64,000 nt of DNA from Salicibibacter cibarius (GCF_016495725.1 NZ_CP054705.1:3224001-3288000), one strand, 5' to 3'. Counted from the stretch's first letter, positions 16,447 to 25,814 are shown. The notes: a model not told the origin generated them from the sequence alone. Numbers and translations are program-made.

Positions 16447-18429
16447 GTGGCAGATCACACGCAAAATGATGCCGTTGAAATCGATGAGCAAGAAAAACGA
16501 GAGATTATGGAGAAATACGACAAAGAATCCAACAATCGATACGACTTGGGTAAATGGATCTGGGTTGTAGCCATCCTTGGCATCTCGTTAACTTCTTTTC
16601 ACCTGTACACAGGGTTTTCAGGCCCTTACGGTGCGTGGATTCAGGGTGCCATTCACGTCGGCAGCGCCCTTTCAATCATCTATATTTTATACCCTATGAA
16701 CCGCAAAGCAAAACGGAAACCGGGTGTGCCGTGGTATGATGTGCTTTTATCCCTTGCAGCCCTTTTTTCTTACCTCTATGTGGTTTGGCATTATGACCGC
16801 CTGGTCAGCGATGTATTAATCTTCGGTTTTGAACCGATGGATCAAGTTATTTCCGTGCTCGCGATTGTTCTGTTATTGGAAGCGACGCGTCGCGCGGTTG
16901 GCATGCCTATTGTCATAATTGCCATTCTGGCATTGTTATACGGCGTATATGGAAGTGCCAACTGGCTCGGGGTCTTTTCCCATGCCGGTTTTTCCTGGAC
17001 GGGGATGACCACGCAGTTGCTGTTCTCGACAGAAGCCATTTTCGGCACCCCGATTCAAGTGTCATCAACGTTTATCTTTTTGTTTCTCTTTTTCGGTGTG
17101 TTGCTCGTTCGAACGAATATCGGGCAATTTTTCAACGATGTTGCCTTCCGCCTCACCGGACGTTATACGGGCGGTACCGCGAAAGCGGCGGTTGCTGCCA
17201 GCGGCTTGCAAGGAATGGTAACCGGAAGCTCGGTAGCGAACACGGTAGGTTCGGGGTCCTTTACAATTCCGATGATGAAACGGGCAGGCTTCAGGCCGGA
17301 ATTCTCCGGAGCTGCAGAAGCCAGCGCATCCACGGGCGGCCAAATCATGCCTCCGATCATGGGAGCAGCCGCGTTTATTATGGCTGAATATATAGGAATC
17401 CCATACAATGAACTCATCGTGTATGCCATCATCCCCGCCATATTGTATTTTCTCGGTGTCTTTTTAGGCGTTCATTTTGAAGCAAAAAGAGATGGGATCA
17501 TCGGCTTACCGAAGTCACAGCTGCCTTCGATCGCGTCCTTTGCGAAACGTTTTGATATGATCGTGCCCCTGGTGACGATTATCGGACTTCTTCTCTATGG
17601 GTTTACGCCTACATATGCCGCGCTTTGGGGCATTGGGGCCGCTTTTGCCATCAGCTTTCTGCGCAAAGATACACGCCTCAGCCTGCTCGGCATCTTGCAA
17701 ACGATGGAACAAGGGGCACGTGTCGCCTTGCCCGTCATCGCTGCCTGTGCAAGCGCCGGGATCATCGTCGGAATCGTCGTCTTCACGGGACTTGGCGGTG
17801 TACTAGCGAACGGCATTATCCAAATCGCAGGCGGAAATTTCTTCCTCGTCCTATTCTTAACAATGATTGCTTGTATCATTTTGGGGATGGGCTTGCCGAC
17901 AACGGCCAACTACGTTGTTACAGCGTCCGTTGCCGCACCGGCGATTTTGGCGTTTGACGTCCCTGCGGTGGCTGCGCACATGTTCGTATTCTACTTCGGG
18001 ATTGTCGCTGACATTACACCTCCGGTTTGTCTGGCAGCATACGCAGGCGCGGGAATCGCACGGGCTAGGCCGATGCGAACGGGAGTGGTCGCCTTTAAAC
18101 TGGCGATAGCAGCCTTTGTCGTCCCCTACGTGTTCGTTACAAACCCTGTGTTGCTATTACAAGGGGACTGGACGTTTGCTGAATTAGCCGGACCGCTCAT
18201 CACCGCGATCGTTGGCATGGTGGCGATCAGCGCGTCATTAATGGGTTACTTTTTCGCTAAAAATAAGATTGTTGAAAGCCTAGTCATTTTCGCAGCAGGT
18301 CTCATGGCTGTCTATCCACTAGACATCTGGGTTTCTCTTGGCGGTATAGCGATTTTGGTCCTCATCGCTGTCATCCAGCATTTCCGCAAAAAACGGCAAG
18401 GCCAGAGACCGGAAACAACGACAGCATAA
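16447..18429 (+). CDS. TRAP transporter fused permease (DctQ-DctM)
   Basis: This 660-residue membrane protein joins a four-helix DctQ-like part (about 30-200) to a DctM-like part with GMVTGSSVANTVGSGSFTIP and GMGLPTTANYVV, the hallmark of TAXI-associated fused permeases. Uptake is driven by an ion gradient, usually sodium. GTG 16447 is chosen as start because AGGTGGTG lies six bases upstream; earlier in-frame GTGs are part of that ribosome site. A bidirectional terminator follows. Confidence 0.9.
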   Translation: MADHTQNDAVEIDEQEKREIMEKYDKESNNRYDLGKWIWVVAILGISLTSFHLYTGFSGPYGAWIQGAIHVGSALSIIYILYPMNRKAKRKPGVPWYDVLLSLAALFSYLYVVWHYDRLVSDVLIFGFEPMDQVISVLAIVLLLEATRRAVGMPIVIIAILALLYGVYGSANWLGVFSHAGFSWTGMTTQLLFSTEAIFGTPIQVSSTFIFLFLFFGVLLVRTNIGQFFNDVAFRLTGRYTGGTAKAAVAASGLQGMVTGSSVANTVGSGSFTIPMMKRAGFRPEFSGAAEASASTGGQIMPPIMGAAAFIMAEYIGIPYNELIVYAIIPAILYFLGVFLGVHFEAKRDGIIGLPKSQLPSIASFAKRFDMIVPLVTIIGLLLYGFTPTYAALWGIGAAFAISFLRKDTRLSLLGILQTMEQGARVALPVIAACASAGIIVGIVVFTGLGGVLANGIIQIAGGNFFLVLFLTMIACIILGMGLPTTANYVVTASVAAPAILAFDVPAVAAHMFVFYFGIVADITPPVCLAAYAGAGIARARPMRTGVVAFKLAIAAFVVPYVFVTNPVLLLQGDWTFAELAGPLITAIVGMVAISASLMGYFFAKNKIVESLVIFAAGLMAVYPLDIWVSLGGIAILVLIAVIQHFRKKRQGQRPETTTA

Positions 18430-18432
18430 AGA

Positions 18433-18467
18433 TAAAGCCAGCCCGCTTACATTGGGCTGGCTTTTTC
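18433..18467. terminator. Bidirectional terminator
   Basis: AAGCCAGCCC pairs with GGGCTGGCTT, followed by a U-tract, between the convergent permease and RpiR genes. Confidence 0.85.
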
Positions 18468-19320
18468 ATTCCTGAAATACATCAAATGCGTCCCATAAAT
18501 GTTCGAGTTGCTCGAGTCTTTTCTCTACCTTATCCTGTTCAGAGCGGGTAATTGCGGTGATGAGTGCGCTCACAATGCTTTGCGGAGCCGAAAACGAATC
18601 GATAAAAGAATTAATTTCGGTAACGGCAAGCAGTTTCCGATCTCCGTACGGCGTAAGGGGCGATAGCATATGATCGGTGATCACGAGCGTTTTCGCTCCC
18701 TTTTGCTTCACGTATTTCAAAACTTCAACGGTCCGCTTCGTATACCTCGAAAAACCGAAAGCGATCACGAGATCATTCTCTTCGATATCGAGGATATGCT
18801 CCGATACCCCGTCCGCAGACCGAACCATTTCCGTATTTTGCAAAACAAGATCCAGGTAAAATTCCAAAAAGAGCGCCACGCTCGTCGCGCTTCGATATGC
18901 AATAATATAAATCCGCTCGGCGGCGATAATATCTTCGACTGCACCCTGGAATTCTTTTTTATCCATTTGTTGCAACGTTTGCTGCAAATTGTTAATATCA
19001 TCCGATAAAACTTCACTGACGGTATCTTCCGGCTTATCCCCCCGCTCGGTCGTTCGCGCAAACACTTCCGCTGATGTCCATTTGCGTTGCAGCGCTTCCT
19101 GCATATGCCTTTGCAAATCCGGGTAGCCTTCGTAATTTAAAAAAAAGGCAAAGCGTACGACGGTCGCTTCACCCACTTCTACATTTTTTGCAAGTTTGGA
19201 AGCTGTCAAAAAAGGCGCGGTTTCCTGGTGGCTGATCAAATAATTGGCGATTTTGCGTTGAGATTTGCTCATCTCCTGCCGCTTGGCAATCATCTGTTCA
19301 TAAATATCAAGCTGAGACAC
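18466..19320 (-). CDS. MurR/RpiR-family transcriptional regulator
   Basis: This 284-residue protein has an N-terminal HTH_6 domain (about 10-75, with SKLAKNVEVGEATVVRFAFF) and a C-terminal SIS domain (about 120-260) that binds phosphosugars or, in some members, other metabolites. GTG 19320 has GAGGG eight bases upstream; GTG 19329 overlaps that site. It lies next to a TRAP transporter and an aminotransferase, likely targets. A hairpin repeat sits in its leader. Confidence 0.87.
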   Translation of the reverse strand: MSQLDIYEQMIAKRQEMSKSQRKIANYLISHQETAPFLTASKLAKNVEVGEATVVRFAFFLNYEGYPDLQRHMQEALQRKWTSAEVFARTTERGDKPEDTVSEVLSDDINNLQQTLQQMDKKEFQGAVEDIIAAERIYIIAYRSATSVALFLEFYLDLVLQNTEMVRSADGVSEHILDIEENDLVIAFGFSRYTKRTVEVLKYVKQKGAKTLVITDHMLSPLTPYGDRKLLAVTEINSFIDSFSAPQSIVSALITAITRSEQDKVEKRLEQLEHLWDAFDVFQE

Positions 19321-19341
19321 GATGCTCACCCTCTTTCTTAG

Positions 19342-19393
19342 AAAAACTTGGCTTCCACCAAGTCCTTATAGTGGAAGCCTTAGTTTTACTTAT
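19342..19393 (-). terminator. Hairpin element in the RpiR leader (copy A)
   Basis: On the minus strand GGCTTCCAC pairs with GTGGAAGCC, followed by AAGTTTTTC just before the RpiR ribosome site. An alternative short stem CTTGG/CCAAG overlaps it. It may terminate the aminotransferase transcript or attenuate the regulator. A related copy lies at 27181. Confidence 0.6.
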
Positions 19394-19459
19394 ACTTTAA
19401 TCCTTGACCGAGGTTAAACATGCTTAAAGTGCAAGAAGCAGGAGGCTTTTATTAACTTT

Positions 19460-20839
19460 TTAACGAAGCACTTCCGGAATCACACGATCATAGGCCTCAA
19501 GGGTTTTTGCCAATACCTCGTCATCATGGACGACAGAGAGACTATAGCGATTCCCCGGCTTCGTGTACACACCTGCTTCAAATAGTGCTTTGTCTAATTT
19601 TTTTCTGGCGTCGTGGTCACACATTTGCAGGTCCCGATAGTGGTTAATCTCCTGACTTTCCGTTAATAATACACTAAACATTGCCCCGCTGCCAACCGTT
19701 TTCATCGGAATGCCGTGTTTTTGAAACAACCGGGTAAGCTCCTCTCTAAAGCGGTCGGTTCGCAAGGCAAGTGCGTCGTACTCTTGCTCGAGGACATCCA
19801 GGGTCGCAATGCCCGCTGCCAAAATAAGCGGATGTCCATTATACGTGCCACTGTGAAACAACGCCTTTTGGGATGTTCGGCTTCCCTCGCCGGCAAAAAT
19901 ATCCGTTCCGTGTAACGGTGAACTTTGCTCCATAATCGTTGATTTTCCGCCAACAACACCAAATGGAAAGCCACCACCCACAACTTTTCCGATCGTTGTT
20001 AAATCCGGCGTCACATCATAAAGCCCTTGGACACCGTCCATTGACGACCGAAAAGCCGTCTTTACTTCATCAAAAATAAGCAAAACACCAAGCTTTTTGG
20101 TGAGCTTTCGCAATTGGTTAAGAAATTGAGATTTCGGCGCAATAACCCCGCCCTCCATTGGTTCGATAATAACAGCTGCCAGTTCATCTTTATGTTGTTC
20201 CAAAATACGCGCGCAGCTTTTAATATCATTAAAGGGAAGAATAATCGTGTCATCGGCAGCATCGGGTGCCATTCCGCCCGAATCGGGGACAGCCTGAGGG
20301 TCTTCTTGATCACCGGCATCACTTTTCGGGGGATGAATGCTTAACAGAAGGGAATCAATTGCTCCATGATAGTGACCTTCAAATTTCGCGATTTTATATT
20401 TTTTCGTATAGCCCATCGCCAAACGCATGGCCAATAAATTTGCTTCGGTTCCGGAATTTGCATAACGTATTTTCTCCATGGAGGGAAAATATTTTTGAAT
20501 ACGAGTGGCCATTGTCACTTCCCGATCATGAGGGGTTCCGAATAACCACGTACCATCTTCTTCAATTTGACGGGCAATGGCGTCGCGAACATGGGGATGG
20601 GCGTGCCCGAGAATTAACGCGCCGTATCCCATTAAATAATCAATGTATTCATTGCCATCAACGTCATAAAATTTACTGCCGTTTGCCCGGTTGATCGTGA
20701 TCGGATAAGGCGCATAATGTTTGATGTTCGCGGTCATCCCACCCGGCATAACCGCCCGTGCCCGCTCCATATGTGCCAGTGACTGTACCGTTCGTTCCGT
20801 GTAAACCTCGTCAGGATGTGCAACTTTTTGCATCGTCAT
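19460..20839 (-). CDS. Class III aminotransferase, glutamate-1-semialdehyde aminomutase-like
   Basis: This 459-residue PLP enzyme resembles HemL: GGMTANIKHYAPYPI, YANSGTEANLLAMRLA, IIEPMEGG, LIFDEVKTAFR and the PLP lysine in TIGKVVGGGFPFG. It is longer than usual HemL (about 430) and sits with a TRAP transporter and RpiR regulator, not in a haem cluster. A catabolic aminotransferase or aminomutase on the imported compound is therefore more likely than haem synthesis. It has its own promoter with flanking inverted repeats. Confidence 0.82.
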   Translation of the reverse strand: MTMQKVAHPDEVYTERTVQSLAHMERARAVMPGGMTANIKHYAPYPITINRANGSKFYDVDGNEYIDYLMGYGALILGHAHPHVRDAIARQIEEDGTWLFGTPHDREVTMATRIQKYFPSMEKIRYANSGTEANLLAMRLAMGYTKKYKIAKFEGHYHGAIDSLLLSIHPPKSDAGDQEDPQAVPDSGGMAPDAADDTIILPFNDIKSCARILEQHKDELAAVIIEPMEGGVIAPKSQFLNQLRKLTKKLGVLLIFDEVKTAFRSSMDGVQGLYDVTPDLTTIGKVVGGGFPFGVVGGKSTIMEQSSPLHGTDIFAGEGSRTSQKALFHSGTYNGHPLILAAGIATLDVLEQEYDALALRTDRFREELTRLFQKHGIPMKTVGSGAMFSVLLTESQEINHYRDLQMCDHDARKKLDKALFEAGVYTKPGNRYSLSVVHDDEVLAKTLEAYDRVIPEVLR

Positions 20840-20869
20840 CGTCTTTAATTCCTCCGATAAAATATTTAC

Positions 20870-20890
20870 TTCATATTTTCAATATATGAA
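20870..20890 (-). promoter_or_regulatory. Inverted repeat downstream of the aminotransferase promoter
   Basis: TTCATAT and ATATGAA, separated by seven bases, lie between the -10 box and the start codon. This is a candidate RpiR operator. A second palindrome, GAAATATTTC, lies upstream around 20957-20966. Confidence 0.45.
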
Positions 20891-20901
20891 TGCTTTATTT
20901 C

Positions 20902-20930
20902 ATTATACACAGAGGACAAGATTTTGTGAA
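20902..20930 (-). promoter_or_regulatory. Sigma-A promoter of the aminotransferase gene
   Basis: On the minus strand TTCACA (20930-20925), a 17-bp spacer and a perfect TATAAT (20907-20902) preceded by TGTG. Confidence 0.7.
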
Positions 20931-20994
20931 CCTATTATTTCACTTTTTTATTAATGAGAAATATTTCATTCAGAACGAAGCGTGAACAGCAGCA

Positions 20995-21158
20995 TTCGGA
21001 CATTTTTTAAGTTTTAAACTAGCCACTGTCCGAACTATCCACCAGTTCGGACAATTGCTCGATTTAAAAGCTATAAAGTGTCCGAACTCCTCATTTGTTT
21101 GGACATATTTTGGATTTGAGCATGAAATTTGTCCGAACTGACCATAAATTCGACTAAT
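20995..21158. repeat. 51-52-bp array (TGTCCGAAC family) right of which lies the NERD gene
   Basis: TGTCCGAACT boxes start at 21027, 21079 and 21130 with inverted partners AGTTCGGACA, ATTTGGACAT-like and degenerate copies. In 43-bp terms, GTTCGGACA and TGTCCGAAC flank 25 bp, with 9-bp linkers. The same family recurs beyond the NERD gene at 22168-22330. Confidence 0.8.
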
Positions 21159-21160
21159 TC

Positions 21161-22069
21161 TTACACAAAATAGGAATTGTTTGTATTGCCGATTCGTTTG
21201 AAATGCTTATTTAAAATCCTTCTGGCATTTTTTTGCCCATCATAAATCCCGCACCACTCACAAATTGTTTTGGTCGTCACCTTTCTATTTGGAAAAAGAA
21301 ATCTAAATTCAATGACAGCTCTTAAAACCGCATGTTCAAAGCTTTCTTTTTTTCCACACTTATTACACACCCATTTATTTTCTTTTTGTGATAAAAAAGA
21401 TAAGCATTCGGAGCAAATAATCCCTTTCTTTAATTGATCATAATCATAATCCGGCACACGCGTATGTGATGAATCGGTTATATGGCGCGAGACTAAATGA
21501 GCGGCATACGTTTCTTGCTTTTGACTGATTTCTGAAGGAACATCATTTAAACGGTTCATAAAACGATATAGTTGCGCTGGGAAAATAACAGGAAGGTCCA
21601 AAGCGGCATTGTACAAGTGAAATTTCGGATGGTTAAAAACAAGAGAGGCGTTCACTGCGTAATCTACTTTGAGGGATTGTTGCAATTGGCGAAAAGTGGA
21701 TTCACTTCGTTGGATTTGTAGGAGGGGGTTTTTTATTTCTTTACCGGAGATAACATGCCATCGCCCGTCGTCTGTATAAAAATCACCTTCGAAATACTTG
21801 ATTTCGATCAGAAAAATATCGTTCTGGAAAATCAAAAGTGAATCAATTTGAAAGACTGTTAGATTATGTTCGAGTAACAAGCCATTGATCACGAGACAAT
21901 CTACTTTGAGTTCTTGCTGCAACAAACGGTCAAATTCTTTCTCGCCTTCAAATCCTTTCAAAAGTTTCAAGTAATATTGATTTTCTTTTATTGTTAACTC
22001 CCTTCTCGGTTTCAAAAATCTGAGGTATTTTAACTCAGTTGGTTCTTCGCGCTCTTTTATTTGGCGCAT
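21161..22069 (-). CDS. NERD-domain protein with zinc ribbon
   Basis: This 302-residue protein has a NERD (nuclease-related) domain at about 35-150: FEGEKEFDRLLQQ, FQIDSLLIFQNDIFLIEIKYFEG, with the E-x-K core. A zinc ribbon follows at about 220-245 (CSECLSF, then WVCNKCGK). ATG 22069 is chosen because AAAGGGG lies seven bases upstream. Function is unknown; NERD proteins are suspected DNA-processing enzymes. The gene is flanked on both sides by the same repeat array family. Confidence 0.85.
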   Translation of the reverse strand: MRQIKEREEPTELKYLRFLKPRRELTIKENQYYLKLLKGFEGEKEFDRLLQQELKVDCLVINGLLLEHNLTVFQIDSLLIFQNDIFLIEIKYFEGDFYTDDGRWHVISGKEIKNPLLQIQRSESTFRQLQQSLKVDYAVNASLVFNHPKFHLYNAALDLPVIFPAQLYRFMNRLNDVPSEISQKQETYAAHLVSRHITDSSHTRVPDYDYDQLKKGIICSECLSFLSQKENKWVCNKCGKKESFEHAVLRAVIEFRFLFPNRKVTTKTICEWCGIYDGQKNARRILNKHFKRIGNTNNSYFV

Positions 22070-22167
22070 CTTCTTGCCCCTTTCAATGAATTGACAATGG
22101 TTTGCCTTAGTCCATATTAAGCTAAGCAAGCTGTAATCACAAGCATTATATTAAGATATGCATAGGA

Positions 22168-22330
22168 TTCGGACAATTTTTTCAAAATTCAAGGGCCAAA
22201 TGTCCAAGTTTCCCACTTATTTGGACATATGTTTGAATTTGAACAAACAATATGTCCGAACTAGCCGCCAATTCGGACATATTTTACCGTTTCATATCCC
22301 AATTTATCCGAACTGTATCACCGTTAAGAC
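22168..22330. repeat. 52-bp array (TGTCCGAAC family) upstream of the NERD gene
   Basis: TGTCC boxes start at 22201, 22253 and 22305, exactly 52 bp apart, with inverted partners TTCGGACA at about 22168 and 22271 and TTTGGACAT at about 22220. It matches the array at 20995-21158 on the other side of the gene. Confidence 0.82.
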
Positions 22331-22426
22331 ACTTTTCCTCGTTTCGAATCACCAACCCCGTCCACCTTACTTAATATGAAGAAAATCTTTCACTCCGATT
22401 AGTTTTTTGAATCTTTTAATTCTTTT

Positions 22427-22455
22427 TTGACCTGTAGAAAAGCAACTGCTATACT
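22427..22455 (+). promoter_or_regulatory. Sigma-A promoter of the kamA-like gene
   Basis: TTGACC (22427-22432), a 17-bp spacer and TATACT (22450-22455). Confidence 0.8.
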
Positions 22456-22506
22456 ATCGTAGAAAGATGAGCCCATATTTTTTCTATTTGAAAGGAGTGT
22501 TTTCAT

Positions 22507-23700
22507 ATGGCTCAACCAAAGTACATCACAAAAATTGATCAAATTGAGCAGATCCCTGAAGAAGAAAGAGAACGATTAAAGAAGATAACGGAAAAATTTG
22601 TGTTCCGTGTCAATGAATATTATATCGGGCTGATTAATTGGGAAGACCCGGATGATCCGATTAAAAATTTAGTAATTCCAAATGAAAATGAACTTTCCGA
22701 ATATGGGCGCTGGGACGCTTCGGATGAAGATACGAACTATGTCGTTCCCGGTTGCCAACATAAATATGAAACGACAGCCTTACTGATCTGTTCCGAAGTA
22801 TGTGGGGCTTATTGTCGTTATTGCTTCCGTAAGCGTTTGTTCAGAAATGATGTAAAAGAAGCGATGTCCGATGTTGATCCCGGGATTGAGTATATTCGCA
22901 ATCACCCCGAAATCAACAATGTGTTGCTTACCGGAGGAGATCCCTTGATTCTCGCAACGAAAAAACTCCGCTACATCATTGAGGAGCTAAGGTCCATCCC
23001 TCATGTGAAGATTATTCGAATCGGTTCCAAGTTGCCGGTCTTTAACCCGATGCGCATTTATGAAGACGAGGAATTGCTTGACTTATTCAAGGAGTATTCC
23101 ACGCCTGATAATCGGATTTATGTCATGGCACACGTCAATCATCCGCGGGAAATCACGGATGAAGCAAAACGCGGCTTTCAAGCGCTTCACGATGCAGGTG
23201 TCATGGTCGTTAACCAAACGCCTGTATTAAAAGGGATTAATGACAATCCGGATGACCTTACGGAATTGCTCGATAAGCTGTCCTGGGCGGGTGTGACCCC
23301 TTATTACTTCTTTATTAACCGTCCCGTTGCCGGAAATACGGATTTTGTGTTATCCCTTAAGGAGGCCTATGAGGCCGTTGAAGAAGCCAAGGCACGTACG
23401 AGCGGCCTCGGAAAACGAATTCGACTGTCCATGAGCCACACATCCGGGAAAATCGAAATTTTGGCGATCGAAGACGGAAAAGCCTATTTAAAATACCATC
23501 AATCGCGGGACGGCAATTACGGAAAGTTTATGATTTTGGATTGCCCCGACGATGCCGGCTGGTTCGATGAGCTCCCCGGAAACGAAGCTTACTGGGAGGC
23601 CCCGAAGAAAAAAACAGAGGAAGTCGTATCTGTCAATCAAATGTCCGACATGCCGCAAAAAGGCAAGCGACGTGCCCCGCGCAAGCAACCAACGTCCTAA
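22507..23700 (+). CDS. KamA-family radical SAM lysine 2,3-aminomutase-like protein
   Basis: This 397-residue enzyme has the radical SAM cluster motif CGAYCRYCFRKR (CxxxCxxC), then LLTGGDPLIL and NQTPVLKGINDNPDDL with the KamA PLP region. Lysine 2,3-aminomutases interconvert lysine and beta-lysine; in salt-tolerant bacteria beta-lysine feeds N-acetyl-beta-lysine, a compatible solute, but no acetyltransferase partner is adjacent. It is shorter than Bacillus subtilis YodO (about 470), and the C-terminal tail is Lys- and Arg-rich. Activity on lysine is inferred. Confidence 0.85.
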   Translation: MAQPKYITKIDQIEQIPEEERERLKKITEKFVFRVNEYYIGLINWEDPDDPIKNLVIPNENELSEYGRWDASDEDTNYVVPGCQHKYETTALLICSEVCGAYCRYCFRKRLFRNDVKEAMSDVDPGIEYIRNHPEINNVLLTGGDPLILATKKLRYIIEELRSIPHVKIIRIGSKLPVFNPMRIYEDEELLDLFKEYSTPDNRIYVMAHVNHPREITDEAKRGFQALHDAGVMVVNQTPVLKGINDNPDDLTELLDKLSWAGVTPYYFFINRPVAGNTDFVLSLKEAYEAVEEAKARTSGLGKRIRLSMSHTSGKIEILAIEDGKAYLKYHQSRDGNYGKFMILDCPDDAGWFDELPGNEAYWEAPKKKTEEVVSVNQMSDMPQKGKRRAPRKQPTS

Positions 23701-23741
23701 CTTAAAAACTTGGCTTTTCACCCAGCTTTATGTTAAAAACT

Positions 23742-23782
23742 CAAAAAACCCCGAGGGGAAGTCTCTTTCCCCCCGGGTTTAC
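23742..23782. terminator. Bidirectional terminator
   Basis: An AAACCCCGAGGGG arm pairs with CCCCCCGGGTTT between the convergent kamA-like and FAH-family genes. A decayed copy of the hairpin element (23704-23740) lies just before it. Confidence 0.75.
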
Positions 23783-24691
23783 TTATTCCTTCATTTTATT
23801 TTCCAGCGTTCCGATTAACGGCATATAAATAGACACATCGTCCCCGGGCCGCAAATATTGGGGAGGGTCCATTCCTTTGCCAACGCCGGCAGGTGTGCCA
23901 GTCGCGATAATATCCCCCGGTTCTAACGTCATTCCCCGGGAAATAATATGGATCAAAGTCGGGATGTCGAAAATCATATCGGTCAAAGGCGCTGACTGGC
24001 GCAACTCCCCATTGACTTTCGTCGTCAGTCTCTCATCGGCGAGCGCCACCTCGTCCACATCTGTTACAACGACTGGACCGATCGGGCTAAAACCATCTAA
24101 TCCTTTGCCGAGAAAAAACTGCTTATGCCTGCTTTGCAAATCCCTGGCTGTCAGATCATTTAACAATGTAATGCCAAATACATAATCCCATGCCTCTTCC
24201 TTTTTTATTTTTGCCCCTTGACGGCCAATAACGACAGCAACTTCCCCTTCGTAATCCACTTGTTCACTTACATCCCGTTGCAAGCTAATCGATTGGCCGT
24301 GCCCAGCAATACTTGTGTGCGGTTTTGTGAAAATCAGCGGATGGTCAGGGATATCTGCATCACTGCCAAGTTCAATGGCATGGGCGGCATAATTTTTTCC
24401 TACACACATAATATTCTTCGGCGTTTTAGCAATTGGTGCACACCTTTTAATCTCCTTGGGATCTACCCAAAAATTCTCCTCGGGCATAGTCGTCGCCTGT
24501 TTCAGGACGTCGTTCGCGTTTTTTAGAAAAGCCTCGCCACGATGAATGGCTTCCAACATATCGGCGGGGCAGTCTGTTTCCGGCAAAAGTTGCCGAAATG
24601 CTTCCTCGAGCACTAAAATGTGTTGGCCGTCTTCGCGTTCGATCCCTAGTTGAGCTTTATTGTTATAAACCATCGAAAGTAATCGCAGCAT
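23783..24691 (-). CDS. Fumarylacetoacetate hydrolase-family protein
   Basis: This 302-residue protein has the C-terminal FAH domain: KNIMCVGKNYAAHAIELG, HPLIFTKPHTSIAG, VDYEGEVAVVIGRQ, LLNDLTARDLQ and GDIIATGTPAGVGKG. The metal-binding acids are the Glu pair in YEGE and Asp in LNDLTARD. Family members are hydrolases, isomerases or decarboxylases of beta-dicarbonyl acids. It is the last gene of an accC-accB-oxidoreductase-FAH operon, so it probably acts in the same pathway. Confidence 0.88.
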   Translation of the reverse strand: MLRLLSMVYNNKAQLGIEREDGQHILVLEEAFRQLLPETDCPADMLEAIHRGEAFLKNANDVLKQATTMPEENFWVDPKEIKRCAPIAKTPKNIMCVGKNYAAHAIELGSDADIPDHPLIFTKPHTSIAGHGQSISLQRDVSEQVDYEGEVAVVIGRQGAKIKKEEAWDYVFGITLLNDLTARDLQSRHKQFFLGKGLDGFSPIGPVVVTDVDEVALADERLTTKVNGELRQSAPLTDMIFDIPTLIHIISRGMTLEPGDIIATGTPAGVGKGMDPPQYLRPGDDVSIYMPLIGTLENKMKE

Positions 24692-24693
24692 GT

Positions 24694-25284
24694 TTAACTC
24701 TCCCTAAAAAATGGAAATTCACTAGCGTATGCACGGACGGATGCAAACATTCGCTCCCGCTCACTGTCATCGGCAAGGACGGCGTTTCCCAGATGCAAAG
24801 GCGGGATTTGCCTGAATCCGCAAAAATCCGCAATTGCTGCTTTAAATAAATGTTCCATCCAATGCTTCTGACCTTTTTCCCATACGTCACGGGGTGCGCC
24901 GGTCGTATAAATCATTCCGAGCGGCTTGCCTTCCATCTTCGGAATCGGGCTCTCGTTTTCGAGTTCATACGCAAACCCATAAGTAAGCACGCGATCCAGA
25001 TAACCTTTCCCGATCGCCGGAAAACCTCCCCACCAAACAGGAAATAAAAAAGTGATTGCTTCTGCTTGCTTCACATATGCATGCTCTTTTGCAACATCAT
25101 CTTCATAACGGTTCAGCAATGAACATTCGTATTCTGCTTGCATTAACAGCGGGGCGAACCCAAGCCTGTACAAATCACGTACCACGACTTCTTTCCCCGC
25201 TTTTTGCAAAGCCTCCTGATAGGTAGTCAAAACCGCATGATTAAAGCTATCTTTACTCGGGTGCATGTGAACGATCAAATGCAT
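24694..25284 (-). CDS. NAD(P)H oxidoreductase, flavodoxin-like fold (NQO/KefF type)
   Basis: This 196-residue protein has the family pattern HMHPSKDSFNHAVL, ITFLFPVWWGGFPAIGKGYLDRVLTYGFAY and GMIYTTGAPRDVW, which bind FMN or FAD and NAD(P)H. Relatives are YwrO, MdaB and KefF. It lies between accB and the FAH gene with gaps of two to five bases, so it is part of that operon. Confidence 0.88.
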   Translation of the reverse strand: MHLIVHMHPSKDSFNHAVLTTYQEALQKAGKEVVVRDLYRLGFAPLLMQAEYECSLLNRYEDDVAKEHAYVKQAEAITFLFPVWWGGFPAIGKGYLDRVLTYGFAYELENESPIPKMEGKPLGMIYTTGAPRDVWEKGQKHWMEHLFKAAIADFCGFRQIPPLHLGNAVLADDSERERMFASVRAYASEFPFFRES

Positions 25285-25289
25285 GCCAA

Positions 25290-25778
25290 TTAATCCGTTC
25301 CTTTTTTAACCAGAAAAAGTGGTTGTCCATAATCAACGAGTTCCCCGTTCTCGACGAGAATCTCCTTGATTTCCCCTTCGATTTCCGCTTCTATCTCGTT
25401 CATCAATTTCATTGCTTCTACGATGCATACCACTGTCGATTCATTGATTCGGTCTCCGGGCTGAACGTAAACATCGGCATCCGGTGAAGGCGCGCGGTAA
25501 AATGTTCCGACCATTGGTGAGGTGATTTGTTCAACGTTCGGATCTGCCGATGGTGTTTGCTGTTGATCGGCTCCCTCTTGCATTGCGGATTGGACGTTTT
25601 CAACCGGTACCGGCGGCGCAGTTTCTTGCGTCGCGGGAACAGCCGCTTGTTGCATAACGCCGTCCGGTTTTTTACGGATGACAAGCCCCGCGTTGTCCTC
25701 GCCTGTGACCTCTAATTCGGAAATACCTGAATCATCAACCGCTTTAATTAAATCTTTAATTTCCTCAATTTTGTACAT
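25290..25778 (-). CDS. accB: Biotin carboxyl carrier protein
   Basis: This 162-residue protein has an N-terminal helix, a Pro/Gln-rich linker and a biotinyl domain with the acceptor Lys in [12 protein letters not shown] 25778 has GGAGG nine bases upstream; an ATG three codons earlier is too close. It follows accC, the reverse of the usual accB-accC order, and is followed by an oxidoreductase and an FAH gene. It may therefore serve a catabolic carboxylase rather than fatty acid synthesis. Confidence 0.9.
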   Translation of the reverse strand: MYKIEEIKDLIKAVDDSGISELEVTGEDNAGLVIRKKPDGVMQQAAVPATQETAPPVPVENVQSAMQEGADQQQTPSADPNVEQITSPMVGTFYRAPSPDADVYVQPGDRINESTVVCIVEAMKLMNEIEAEIEGEIKEILVENGELVDYGQPLFLVKKGTD

Positions 25779-25814
25779 GAAGAACATCCTCCTCCTTCTT
25801 TGGAATTATATCGT

